Below are positions 43,225 to 51,861 of a stretch of 64,000 bases of DNA, piece by piece (within the stretch, counting starts at the first letter, position 1; the number at the start of each line of letters is the position of its first letter). The notes under the pieces are model-generated. The model was given only the letters and a program-made list of their open reading frames with translations. It was not told where the DNA came from and searched no databases. Location of the stretch: NCBI RefSeq assembly GCF_000757885.1, contig NZ_JQCR01000003.1, forward strand, positions 1,612,001 through 1,676,000, written 5' to 3'. Origin of the DNA: Paenibacillus wynnii (GTDB lineage Bacteria; Bacillota; Bacilli; Paenibacillales; Paenibacillaceae). Both the position numbers and the translations under genes were made by a program.

Positions 43225-43944
43225 ATGGAATATTTCGACATGCTGGCCAAATTAGGTATTGGCAACGCTCATCCTGGAGGATTTGCTGCTACTTTGAGAC
43301 AATTTGAACAATATCCCCTACCCACTAGCTCCCGAATTCTTGAAGTGGGTTGTGGCACAGGCAGAACATCTTGTTATTTAGCTGCTCAGGGTCATGATGT
43401 AGTAGGTATAGATATTCGCCCAGATATGATCGCAAAAGCCAAAAAGCGGGCTGAAAAAGAGAATGCAACGTTGACATTCTTGGAAGGAGATGCAATTTCA
43501 CTACCTTTTCCAGACGAATCATTTGATGTGATTCTTGTCGAGTCTGTATCCATATTCACTGATACAGGGAAGGCATTCTCGGAATACTACAGGGTTTTGC
43601 GGTCTGGAGGCCAACTTTTTGACAGAGAAATGATCCAACGAAAACCCATGTCTACAGAAATCAACCAAGAAATTACTAAATTTTATCACGTTGATAGGCT
43701 ATGGGACCTTAAGGATTGGTCAACCTTAGTAAAAACAGTTGGATTTATTCGTTCACAGATAGAGGGTCCCTTCATGTTTCCTAAATCAAGTGAGGATCTT
43801 TTTGAGCATCCAGACTATTATCAACAAATTGATGTGGGTTCCTTTCTTGACCTCTCCATTTGGGAAATAATAAGTAAGTACAACAATATAATGGACAGTT
43901 ATGAAGAATACATCGGATATATTCTTGTGATTGGAACTAAATAA
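43225..43944 (+). CDS. class I SAM-dependent methyltransferase, copy 1
   Basis: 239 aa. Motif I ILEVGCGTGRTSCYLAAQGH, then VVGIDIRPDMIAKAKKRAE (acidic residue for the ribose), a post-motif DAISLPFPDESFDVILVESV and a C-terminal lid. N-terminus MEYFDMLAKLGIGNAHPGGF is unlike ubiquinone methyltransferases. Substrate unknown; small molecule most likely. About 12 of 239 residues differ from copy 2 at 58240. Convergent with the YjcZ-like gene across a shared terminator. Confidence 0.88.
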   Translation: MEYFDMLAKLGIGNAHPGGFAATLRQFEQYPLPTSSRILEVGCGTGRTSCYLAAQGHDVVGIDIRPDMIAKAKKRAEKENATLTFLEGDAISLPFPDESFDVILVESVSIFTDTGKAFSEYYRVLRSGGQLFDREMIQRKPMSTEINQEITKFYHVDRLWDLKDWSTLVKTVGFIRSQIEGPFMFPKSSEDLFEHPDYYQQIDVGSFLDLSIWEIISKYNNIMDSYEEYIGYILVIGTK

Positions 43945-43971
43945 ATAGGTTGTTGTTCACCATACTACAAA

Positions 43972-44014
43972 AAAGAACAAAAGCCTAACAGCATAGGCTC
44001 TTGTTCTTGCTTAA
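43972..44014. terminator. bidirectional terminator between methyltransferase and YjcZ-like genes
   Basis: AAGAACAAAAGCCTA pairs with TAGGCTCTTGTTCTT. A second copy lies at 58986-59028. Confidence 0.75.
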
Positions 44015-44036
44015 TACGCTTTATATGGTCTTGTTA

Positions 44037-44138
44037 TTAAACAAAGAAACCAGCAGACAATATGATTACCAACAAAATATAAAGAACCAAAATTGCAGCC
44101 GTAGAAGTAAAGCCGTGACAAACTTCAGGACATCCCAT
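44037..44138 (-). CDS. YjcZ-like small sporulation/membrane protein, copy 1
   Basis: 33 aa: MGCPEVCHGFTSTAAILVLY, then ILLVIILSAGFFV. The FxxxAAILVLYILLVII core is the pattern of YjcZ-family small hydrophobic proteins made in sporulating Bacillus. AAAAAGGAGGGG precedes the ATG. One membrane span with two Cys ahead of it. Copy 2 at 59052-59153 differs by two residues. Confidence 0.75.
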   Translation of the reverse strand: MGCPEVCHGFTSTAAILVLYILLVIILSAGFFV

Positions 44139-44230
44139 TGATTTCCCCTCCTTTTTGCTACCTAAAACATGATATGCGCCGTCCGTTCTGAATGTATGGA
44201 CTATAACCCAACTAACATGGAGGAATATAT

Positions 44231-45100
44231 ATGTCTAATTTTAACTCACAAAAATTAACCGTGAAACTCATTCCACCTGCCACTTCATTTGAATCCACTC
44301 ACCCGCAATATAGACAAATCATTTACTATGGGACTCCACGACAATATTTAGAGCAATTATATCAAAAGTATAGAAATACTCATTCCAGAAACATTACTTT
44401 GTTGGATATGAAGCAAGGAGATGTAAATGGGGACGGAACGATTGATAACATATATTTATACGGAAATAAACCAGAAGAAACTGGAATCTTTGCAGATCAG
44501 ATCACTCTAGTTATCGAAGATGGTCATTCTAACAAAACTACAACGGTAAGTCTTCAATACAATGCGGGATATAATGCTAGGCTATTTCTGGGAGATTTTT
44601 CTAAGGATAGCGTGTCGGATATTTTAATAAGTATTGATGCTGGAGGAAGCGGAGGGTATGGCATATTCTATATGTATTCCTTTAAGGATAACAATCTACG
44701 TGAAATATTTAATGCTGAAAAATATAACAATGATTATAAATTCAATGTGAACTATGAGGATTTTTATAAAGTTAGTGTAGGTAACCCCCAATTTAACGTG
44801 CTATTCACTATAGATATTAGCTACAAAGGCTATGAATATTTATCACAGTATTACAACGAAAACGGTAAACTAAAACAACCGATTAAGGGAGAGGTGCTCG
44901 CTTTAGGTGCGTTATATCCCATTGTTACAAACGAAAGAAGCAATAGTTATGATTTACTTGCTGTTCAACGAATTATCGGCTCTACAAATTCCGATACAAT
45001 TGGGTACGTAGAAAACCTTTTGACATGGGATGGTACTAGATTTAGATCAACAAGATTATCAGTAGCTATACTTGGTACTAACTTAATTACCCTTTACTGA
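44231..45100 (+). CDS. FG-GAP/VCBS-like hypothetical protein, copy 1
   Basis: 289 aa. LLDMKQGDVNGDGTIDNIYL and LFLGDFSKDSVSDILISID are two calcium-loop-like repeats as in FG-GAP/VCBS proteins; AGGSGGYGIFYMYSFKDN continues the beta propeller pattern. No signal peptide. Preceded by ATGGAGGAA. About 11 residues differ from copy 2 at 59245. Divergent from the YjcZ-like gene, so a spore-related role is possible but unproven. Confidence 0.75.
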   Translation: MSNFNSQKLTVKLIPPATSFESTHPQYRQIIYYGTPRQYLEQLYQKYRNTHSRNITLLDMKQGDVNGDGTIDNIYLYGNKPEETGIFADQITLVIEDGHSNKTTTVSLQYNAGYNARLFLGDFSKDSVSDILISIDAGGSGGYGIFYMYSFKDNNLREIFNAEKYNNDYKFNVNYEDFYKVSVGNPQFNVLFTIDISYKGYEYLSQYYNENGKLKQPIKGEVLALGALYPIVTNERSNSYDLLAVQRIIGSTNSDTIGYVENLLTWDGTRFRSTRLSVAILGTNLITLY

Positions 45101-45139
45101 ATAATTAGCGGAATAACGAATACTTAGAATTATTGGTTT

Positions 45140-45290
45140 ATTTTGTTCGTGGGCTTTGGTGAAAGCGTCGTCTCCCCAGGAATACCAATTCACTGGGTTA
45201 TAAGCGTGTTGTAGTAGATATGGGGACTTCACATTTATCAATCAGTTAGGCTTTTGGCCTTCTTTGAATTCCATTTATGTAACCTCCTTG
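45140..45290 (-). pseudogene. 5' fragment of a YyaL/DUF255 gene
   Basis: Reads MEFKEGQKPN, stop, then LINVKSPYLLQHAYNPVNWY and WGDDAFTKAHEQNK, closely matching the first 45 codons of the gene at 40804-42906. It is followed upstream by the same ribosome site and hairpin repeat. It is a breakpoint remnant of duplication, not a gene. Confidence 0.88.
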
Positions 45291-45302
45291 TGCGGTATGG
45301 AT

Positions 45303-45361
45303 CATTGTTAGTATTACCCACTGGAGGACGAAAAGACACTAACGAGGGGTTAGTGTCTTTT
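45303..45361. repeat. hairpin repeat, copy 2
   Basis: Same leader (CATTGTTAGTATTACCC) and perfect 12-bp stem as copy 1. It stands in the same position relative to the YyaL fragment as copy 1 does to the intact gene. Confidence 0.85.
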
Positions 45362-45668
45362 AAAGGAGGATCGAATGTAACTTTCTCAAAAAAACTCATA
45401 CTCTTTCAATGGGGATGTTAATTTCAAAATAGATTACTTTTTACTGCCGAACTGCTTACTCGGTGTCACTCATGTAGATGATGATATCGTTAATACTATT
45501 GGGCTATTATCAGTTACATTATAAAAGGAACCTTATTGTACTCTATCCATAATAAAGTTACTTGATTCTCCAAAATGCATACCTTGGCTTTTTTCGTTTT
45601 TTCACCGTAAAAGACATAAAATTATATCAAATAAAGTGGAGTATGTTTCTTAAAATAACACAAATAGT

Positions 45669-45726
45669 CATTGTTAGTATTACTCCCTTGATGGGAAAAA
45701 GACACTAACGAGGGGTTAGTGTCTTT
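45669..45726. repeat. hairpin repeat, copy 3 (terminator of the amidotransferase gene)
   Basis: Leader CATTGTTAGTATTACTCCC and the 12-bp stem; TTTTT follows on the minus strand, 31 bases past the amidotransferase stop, so here it can act as an intrinsic terminator. Between copies 2 and 3 (45365-45668) no gene is evident. Confidence 0.85.
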
Positions 45727-45756
45727 CACAAAGTTGGTGATATGATTTTAAAAGTG

Positions 45757-46452
45757 TTATTGTATGACTTTTTGAAGAAACGCCCTAATTATTGGGTGAA
45801 CAATATTTTTAAATGCTGATCGTTCAGGCTGAAAAAGCGTCCCCATAAAGAAAGGATGATTAATTAGTTCCATAATACGAGTGTCACCCTCAGTATCAAT
45901 TCCTGTAATTCGCATACCTGCTTTCTCTAACAGAGGAGCATACTCAGGGTTTAAACCATAATTACAAATTCCGTACTGTTCAACAATCTCAAGACCACCA
46001 TAAATATCAGCAACTTTAGAGCCAGGTGTAAGTTTAAAAGTATGCGTTTTTTCACTTACCGAACAAGTGAGAGGAGCAACCAACATTAATGAGGAGGTAG
46101 GATTCTCCTCAGCATGATCTGCTTCTGAAAGTGCCAAAACATTTCTAGCAAACTCAATAATCATATGTTGAAAACCCCCACATGTTCCTAGAAAGGGTAC
46201 ATTATGTTCTCGTGCGAATCGGATACCATTTAACGCACCTTGCATACTCTTATAAGGACTAGCAGGAACGGTCCAAAGTGCATGAAACGTTGCTAGTTTT
46301 TGTTCGAAACCATTCTCTAGTGAAGAAGTTGGTATCCACTCGATATCGATTTGATAACCAAGATCATCCGAAGCCAATTGAATAGCTTGAGGTATTGCGA
46401 TATGTGCAACAACTTCTACGTCAAAATCACCAATTAATCCAATCTTACTCAC
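45757..46452 (-). CDS. glutamine-amidotransferase-like protein related to the CTP synthase C-terminus, copy 1
   Basis: 231 aa from GTG 46452 (GAGGGGGAG upstream): SKIGLIGDFDVEVVAHIAIP, then ALWTVPASPYKSMQGALNGI, and nucleophile elbow PFLGTCGGFQHMIIEFARNV (Cys in GTCGG). His lies in ELINHPFFMGTLFQPE. This is a stand-alone class I GATase fold like the glutaminase half of PyrG, a family seen in databases as CTP synthase C-terminal region-related proteins. No synthetase half is present, so substrate is unknown. Longer frame to 46605 lacks a ribosome site. Confidence 0.82.
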   Translation of the reverse strand: MSKIGLIGDFDVEVVAHIAIPQAIQLASDDLGYQIDIEWIPTSSLENGFEQKLATFHALWTVPASPYKSMQGALNGIRFAREHNVPFLGTCGGFQHMIIEFARNVLALSEADHAEENPTSSLMLVAPLTCSVSEKTHTFKLTPGSKVADIYGGLEIVEQYGICNYGLNPEYAPLLEKAGMRITGIDTEGDTRIMELINHPFFMGTLFQPERSAFKNIVHPIIRAFLQKVIQ

Positions 46453-46622
46453 AAAACTCCCCCTCAAATTTAAAGTATTAATCATAAAAAAGATGATTAT
46501 TAGAGCGCCGCGGTCAACTGCGAGTCTTAAGTTTTGCCTTCTCAATATGTATTCAGGGGGCGCTTTGGAAAAAGCGTCTTTTTGGCTATAAACAGTTAGA
46601 GGCAACTCTAACTAAAAAGTGA

Positions 46623-47000
46623 TTAGATCTCCCGAAGCAAATCGATATTATTGGTGTCATACAAGGCGACCTTCAAATCGATAATGTTCAGATTCTTCTT
46701 TAATTCATCCATCTGCCGCAGCACTTCCTTACGATGCTCGATCATGATGCTGCGCCGAGTTTCCTTGGTAGTATCGCCTTCCATAAGCAATTCGATATAC
46801 GTTCTGATGTCCTTAATAGGCATTCCAGTGTTTTTCATGCAGCAAATCACTTTGACAAGCACTAGATCCCCGTCAGAAAATATCCGATTACCTGCCCCGT
46901 TGCGCCCCACAAAAGGCAATAATCCTTCCTTGTCGTAAAAGCGGAGCGTATGCGCCGTCACATCGCAAATAGTAGCTACTTCATTGATGCTGTACATCAT
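46623..47000 (-). CDS. MerR-family regulator, copy 1
   Basis: 125 aa. MMYSINEVATICDVTAHTLR, then FYDKEGLLPFVGRNGAGNRIF is the MerR winged HTH; a dimer helix (HRKEVLRQMDELKKNLNIID) follows. No C-terminal metal Cys cluster, so it is of the organic-stress (AdhR/YfmP) type. Divergent from the SDR gene, which it probably activates. Two residues differ from copy 2. Confidence 0.92.
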   Translation of the reverse strand: MMYSINEVATICDVTAHTLRFYDKEGLLPFVGRNGAGNRIFSDGDLVLVKVICCMKNTGMPIKDIRTYIELLMEGDTTKETRRSIMIEHRKEVLRQMDELKKNLNIIDLKVALYDTNNIDLLREI

Positions 47001-47164
47001 CTTTCACCTCGAAAATGGGTATTTAAAGCCTGCTTGACTTCGATAAGTCTCTAAGTATTAACATTAAGTATATCGAACGGCACGTCTACTTTCAATTCAG
47101 GTACCAGACGTTAAGCTTCAAGCATTTTTAGAAGATACAGCAAGCAGACAAAGGAGAGAAAAAA

Positions 47165-48106
47165 ATGGAAAAATTCCCTAAATGGACAGCTTCAAATATT
47201 CCCTCTCAGCGGGGCCGCTCGGCCATCGTTACCGGTACAGGGGGCTTAGGCTACGAAACGGCGTTAGAACTGGCGAAAAATGGAGCAGAGGTCATATTGG
47301 CCGGACGCAACGCCGTAAAGGGAGCAGAGTCAGTTAAAAAGATCCGCAGCAGCGTATCCTTGGCCAACATACGCTTTGAGGAATTGGATCTTGCCAGCCT
47401 GGCCTCGGTACAAGCGTTTGGGAAAAGGATGAATAAGGAACGGCAAAGTCTTGATCTTTTGATCAATAATGCAGGCGTAATGACACCGCCAACCCGCAAG
47501 GTCACGAAAGACGGGTTCGAGCTTCAATTCGGCACAAATTACCTTGGACATTTCGCGTTGACCGCACATCTGATGCCTTTGCTGCGCAAAGGGAAAAAAC
47601 CGCGTGTAATCAGCCTGGGCAGTGTTGCCCACCGTAACGGCTCCATCCATTTTGACGACCTGCAATTTGAACGGCGTTATCATGCAATGGAATCTTATGC
47701 GCAATCCAAAATTGCCATGATTATGTTCGCCCTGGAGCTGCAGCGGCTTAGTGATGCTGCGGGATGGGGATTGCTAAGCATTCCGGTTCATCCGGGTGTT
47801 TCGCGCACGGATCTGCTTCTCAACGGGGCCGGGCCGAACAGCCCTGCGGGTATTGCAAGAAGACTGCTGGGGCCGATCCTATTCCAGCCGGCCGCACAAG
47901 GCGCGCTTCCAACACTGTTCGCCGCGACATCGCCTGATGCGAAACCCAATACTTATTACGGTCCCGGCAGATTCATGGAAATGAGGGGCTTGCCAAAGTC
48001 GGGTAAGATCGCTCCTCAAGGGTTGGATACCACTGTCGCGGCCAGACTGTGGGAAGTATCCAAACAGCTGACACATGTGGATTTTGACAAGATTGCTAAT
48101 TCATAA
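47165..48106 (+). CDS. short-chain dehydrogenase/reductase, copy 1
   Basis: 313 aa. Cofactor loop SAIVTGTGGLGYETALELA, NNAGVMTPP, catalytic Ser in SLGSVAHRNG and SYAQSKIAMIMF (YxxxK). Related to retinol-dehydrogenase-like SDRs. An Arg in AGRN after the second strand suggests NADP(H). AGGAGAG upstream. It sits with a membrane protein 27 bases downstream and a divergent MerR regulator, as in aldehyde-stress modules. About 11 residues differ from copy 2, mostly in one patch. Confidence 0.92.
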   Translation: MEKFPKWTASNIPSQRGRSAIVTGTGGLGYETALELAKNGAEVILAGRNAVKGAESVKKIRSSVSLANIRFEELDLASLASVQAFGKRMNKERQSLDLLINNAGVMTPPTRKVTKDGFELQFGTNYLGHFALTAHLMPLLRKGKKPRVISLGSVAHRNGSIHFDDLQFERRYHAMESYAQSKIAMIMFALELQRLSDAAGWGLLSIPVHPGVSRTDLLLNGAGPNSPAGIARRLLGPILFQPAAQGALPTLFAATSPDAKPNTYYGPGRFMEMRGLPKSGKIAPQGLDTTVAARLWEVSKQLTHVDFDKIANS

Positions 48107-48133
48107 TTTTTCCTTACAGAAAGGTTGAATAGA

Positions 48134-48502
48134 ATGAGAATGACGTTGTGGCTTATAGCCTATGGCTGGGTTATCGTTACGGGTTCAATGCATTTCATGG
48201 TTGATGTAGTCTCCCAGTATGTGCGCGGAGTACGCTCTCCCGGTACGGAATCCACCTATTATTACGGGATGAATACCGCCTTTGCATTGGGAGAGGTTCT
48301 ATTCGGATTGTTTGGTCTGATCCTGTGTCTGAAGGCGCCGCAGCTGGCAGCCGAGTGGCCGGCCGTTACACTTGCCATCGCTGCCGCCCTTGCATGGCTG
48401 GCATTCAGCTTTATGTTTCTTCCGTACCGGGAACCGAAAATCATTAGTTTCATATTTGCATTGCTCGTAATCGCGGCCGCAGTCAAGTCTTTAGCTCTAT
48501 AA
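48134..48502 (+). CDS. small integral membrane protein, copy 1
   Basis: 122 aa from ATG 48134 (GAAAGG upstream). Four hydrophobic segments: LWLIAYGWVIVTGSMHFMVD, AFALGEVLFGLFGLILCL, AVTLAIAAALAWLAFSFMF and FIFALLVIAAAVKS. No family recognised. Always next to the SDR gene in both copies; only one residue differs (Ser/Ala). Confidence 0.8.
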   Translation: MRMTLWLIAYGWVIVTGSMHFMVDVVSQYVRGVRSPGTESTYYYGMNTAFALGEVLFGLFGLILCLKAPQLAAEWPAVTLAIAAALAWLAFSFMFLPYREPKIISFIFALLVIAAAVKSLAL

Positions 48503-48764
48503 AGATATTCAAAGATAACTGTTCCCCGGCCAGTTATCTGAAATTCCCACCGCGCCGGCAGCTGCATTTCTTATCTTGGATAACAGAAGTCATCCGGTTC
48601 ACCTGGTAACCCTATACCGGTTTATATCGAGAGAAGGAGCTTGACATCCTTCTCTTGCATATTTCTACATTTCGACATAAAGCTATGATAAATTGGAGAG
48701 TTCGGTATATTACTAAAAGATCTCCTGAATGCAAGTTAGAAATAAGGTAACCTCATCAACTCTC

Positions 48765-49298
48765 CTACTCCGCTAATCGAATATCTTCATAAGGTACATA
48801 CTTGTCAGGTTCAACTTCTTTATATACCCGAACGTGCGTCACAGTAAAAGTTGGATAAGGGGATAACGCCTTGCCTGTATCAAATTTCATTTATTTCAGT
48901 TCTGTTTCATTCATACCCCAATATGTTTGTCCTAGTGTCAAATGAGGTGCGTAACTGTCCAATTCAAAATATCGTTCAATAAGTTCCTTTGAGGGCATTA
49001 CTGCTTCAACCAAACGCCTATGTAGCTCAAAAATCATATTTGATTGAACGCATATGTATACAACAGAGTTACCGAACGACGCCGTTTCAGAAAGTGATAG
49101 CTGGAAAGGCGAAAACGAAGAACACGCCTCTTTGATTTTACCCATCCAAACCATGTCCTGATTAAGTCCTCCTTGGGCTTTAACGGTAATATGAGGTTCT
49201 ACCACATCCGAAATGCGGTTACTAGACCAACGATTTTGAAATCTGATTATTTGTTCTTTGTACTCATTCGGAGGAACAACACCTAAAAAATACTGCAT
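48765..49298 (-). pseudogene. 2'-5' RNA ligase/YjcG-like gene with a premature stop
   Basis: From ATG 49298 the frame reads MQYFLGVVPPNEYKEQIIRF with both HxT motifs (EPHITVKAQ and APHLTLGQT) for 135 codons, then TAA at 48893-48891. The same frame continues MKFDTGKALSPYPTFTVTHV to TAG at 48765, giving the usual family length of about 175. A single G-to-T change at a Glu codon would explain it. The truncated product keeps both catalytic motifs and may be partly functional. Confidence 0.8.
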
Positions 49299-49424
49299 TT
49301 TTTCACCCACCTTTAAAGGGTAACTATTCATCTATCGTTTCACGTTAGCTGAATATATTGTTATTTCATATATTTTTGTAACTTCTCCATTAAACATGTA
49401 TTCAGTAGCTAAAAAAGCCCAATC

Positions 49425-49765
49425 ATATTTCTCACTGTTTCTATTAAGTAATATCCAGCTAAGGCAAGCCAAATGCACTATTTAATTGCGTTTGGATTTA
49501 TCCCCCAGACCACTGGCTTTGAGACTAATAACCCTCGATCAGTAAGGACATTCAATAGATGAAATTGAAACTTAACATTAGGTTTGGAACCCCTTATTCC
49601 ATACTTTCAAAACAAAGCTCTCTTTAGCTGACTTATCTTCATAACTTCAGCCTGTTCAAGTGGAGATACATCTTCTTGCTTATTGCTAAAGTATAATGAA
49701 ATATTGCTATTTTTCCTAACTCTCTTTCAATTATAGATGTAAACGCACGTATAAAATGTCATATA
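49425..49765 (-). pseudogene. decayed remnants of APH and AraC genes
   Basis: No open gene. 49457-49475 and 49485-49645 match parts of the phosphotransferase gene (about 53984-54020 and 54478-54640). 49655-49765 matches two parts of the AraC gene (about 55312-55390 and 55555-55600), in the same order and orientation. Large deletions separate the pieces. It shows that the C duplication once included the APH and AraC genes. The rest of 49332-49947 holds no gene. Confidence 0.8.
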
Positions 49766-49788
49766 TTAAACGAATTGGTTGGAAGAAA

Positions 49789-49817
49789 AAAGACACTAAC
49801 GAGGGGTTAGTGTCTTT
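49789..49817. repeat. hairpin repeat, copy 4
   Basis: 12-bp stem identical to the other copies but without the CATTGTTAGTATTAC leader. TTTTTT follows on the minus strand, 130 bases past the PTS gene, so it may terminate that transcript. Confidence 0.85.
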
Positions 49818-49947
49818 GATGTGCATAAGTTATTTTCCTGATTTTAACCATATCTCCAATTTAAAAGCAGGCTTTATTTAGAGAATTTGTTGCACATAGG
49901 TAATGCAGACTGGAGCTTTTTTGAGCGAGAAATTCAATTTCCGACAT

Positions 49948-51069
49948 CTACTCGTTTACCGACTGTTCGGCAGGAGCCAACTCCAGCTTTAGTAGCAGGG
50001 TTGCAACAAAGGATATGACCAATCCCGTCGCGCAGGCGATAAGGAAGCCGCTGAATCCGTCCCCCAAATAAGCCGGCAAGGTTGCCAATCCAGGAAAGGC
50101 GAAAGAAATCGCAGCCGAGTGAAAGATTCCAGCGATTCCACCACCAACGGCGCCGGCACAGCAAACGACAACCATCGGCTTACGCAAGGGGAGATTCACA
50201 CCAAACATCGCGGGCTCGGTGACACCGAATAATGCTGAAATCGATGCGGATAATGACAGAGTTTTAAACTTTTTATCCTTGGCTTTAAAGAAAACCGCCA
50301 ATGACGCTCCTGCCTGAGCGAAAGCAGCCGGACCCATCAAGGCTAAAATCGTATCCGAACCATTGATTGAAATATTGTTTATAGCAAGCGGCACCAAACT
50401 CCAGTGCAGTCCAAATATGACCATCACCTGGATGGCCCCCCCTAGAGCTATTCCCGCACCGACCGGACTGAGATTATACACAAAGCTATATCCTTTTGCG
50501 AGCGCATCCCCCACGACCATACCCATTGGACCAAAGACCAATAGTGTAACGGATGAGACTATAATTATTGAAAATAAGGGGGTGAAGAAGCCTCGGATGA
50601 CTTCGGGTAAAACTTTAAAACAGAATCTTTCGATATATAGCAGCAAGCCCGTCGCCAGAAGAATAGGAATCGCGCTGGCCGGATATGTAACAGGGGAAAT
50701 ACTTAGCCCAAAAAAGTTAATCGTTTGATCGTCTCCAAAGAGAGTGCTAAGACTCGGGTGCAACAGCACTCCGGCAATGACTACAGCGCTAAATGGGTTT
50801 GCCCCGAATTTTTTAGCCGATGTAAATGCCAGAAGAACGGGAAGATAATAAAACAGACTGTCAGCCATCGCATTCAGCACCAAATAGGTACCTTCCTTAT
50901 TGGTTAACAGATTTAATGCTACTGCGGCAGCCAACAAACCCTTCATAATTCCCGCCGCGCTCAAAATATTCACCAGTGGAAGAAAGATACCGGAAATCCC
51001 GTCTATAATGATATTAACGATTTTCTTCCGGGGCTGCTTGACTGAAATAACTTGATTTTCAACTTCCAT
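49948..51069 (-). CDS. stand-alone PTS EIIC component, beta-glucoside type
   Basis: 373 aa, about ten membrane segments. IDGISGIFLPLVNILSAAGI, HPSLSTLF, FGLHWSLVPLAINNI and GVTEPAMFGVNLPLRKP are EIIC signatures of the Bgl/Scr/Tre family. In this family EIIC is normally fused to EIIB (Cys phosphorylation domain) and often EIIA; both are missing and no nearby gene supplies them. AGGAGG precedes the ATG, so it is a real short gene rather than a broken one. It would need a trans-acting EIIB. Confidence 0.85.
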   Translation of the reverse strand: MEVENQVISVKQPRKKIVNIIIDGISGIFLPLVNILSAAGIMKGLLAAAVALNLLTNKEGTYLVLNAMADSLFYYLPVLLAFTSAKKFGANPFSAVVIAGVLLHPSLSTLFGDDQTINFFGLSISPVTYPASAIPILLATGLLLYIERFCFKVLPEVIRGFFTPLFSIIIVSSVTLLVFGPMGMVVGDALAKGYSFVYNLSPVGAGIALGGAIQVMVIFGLHWSLVPLAINNISINGSDTILALMGPAAFAQAGASLAVFFKAKDKKFKTLSLSASISALFGVTEPAMFGVNLPLRKPMVVVCCAGAVGGGIAGIFHSAAISFAFPGLATLPAYLGDGFSGFLIACATGLVISFVATLLLKLELAPAEQSVNE

Positions 51070-51316
51070 ATGTACCTCCTACATTCCCAACAAATTAGCC
51101 GGCCAAGGCATCAGCCCCAACCATACAATCAAAGACTACTATATCATAGAAAATATCTTTGTAGCGGATAAGGCATTGTGCAAGTAGGGTATGCGATAAT
51201 CTAATGCTATTCTTTAGAATGCTTCCATAAAAATTGAAACTCACTAGAAGTTGGCGATTAGGAAAAAGCGTCTTTTGGGCTATAAACAGTTAGAGACTAC
51301 TCTAACTAAAAAGTGA

Positions 51317-51694
51317 TTAGATTTCCCGAAGCAAATCGATATTATTGGTGTCATACATGGCGACCTTCAAATCAATAATGTTCAAATTCTTCTTTAATTC
51401 ATCTATCTGCCGTAGCACTTCCTTACGATGCTCGATCATGATGCTGCGCCGAGTTTCCTTGGTAGTATCACCTTCCATAAGCAATTCGATATACGTTCTG
51501 ATGTCCTTAATAGGCATTCCGGTGTTTTTCATGCAGCAAATCACTTTGACAAGCACTAGATCCCCGTCAGAAAATATACGATTACCTGCCCCGTTGCGAC
51601 CCACAAAAGGCAATAATCCTTCCTTGTCGTAAAAGCGGAGCGTATGCGCCGTCACATCGCAAATAGTAGCTACTTCATTGATGCTGTACATCAT
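51317..51694 (-). CDS. MerR-family regulator, copy 2
   Basis: 125 aa, identical to the gene at 46623 except Met to Ile in RQ(M/I)DELKKN and Leu to Met in KVA(L/M)YDTN. The HTH is unchanged, so both proteins should bind the same site, and each may regulate both SDR copies. A hairpin AGTTAGAG/CTCTAACT lies past the stop. Divergent from the second SDR gene. Confidence 0.92.
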   Translation of the reverse strand: MMYSINEVATICDVTAHTLRFYDKEGLLPFVGRNGAGNRIFSDGDLVLVKVICCMKNTGMPIKDIRTYIELLMEGDTTKETRRSIMIEHRKEVLRQIDELKKNLNIIDLKVAMYDTNNIDLLREI

Positions 51695-51861
51695 CTTTCA
51701 CCTCGAAATAGGTATTTTAAAGACAGCTTGACTTCGATATGTCTCTAAGTATTAGCATTAAGTATATCGAACGGCTGGTCAACCTTCAATTCAGGTGCCA
51801 TACGTTAAGCTTCAAGCATTTTTGGAAGATACAGCAAGCAGACAAAGGAGAGAAAGAAAAA

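Larger units (their letters stand above)
43137..46400. repeat. duplicated segment A, first copy
   Basis: Matches 58149-60993. Encoded proteins are about 95-99 % identical by eye. It carries methyltransferase, YjcZ-like, FG-GAP-like and amidotransferase-like genes. Copy 1 has about 410 extra bases near 45.25-45.66 kb that copy 2 lacks. Confidence 0.9.
46570..48502. repeat. duplicated segment C, first copy
   Basis: Matches 51264-53199 over the MerR, SDR and membrane-protein genes, with about 1-3 % base differences except a patch of more than 20 substitutions at 47684-47830. Confidence 0.92.

Noticed and set aside
45757..46452. Amidotransferase-like gene as full CTP synthase
   Set aside because: Only the glutaminase-like fold is present, at 231 residues; the synthetase half of PyrG (about 270 residues) is absent.
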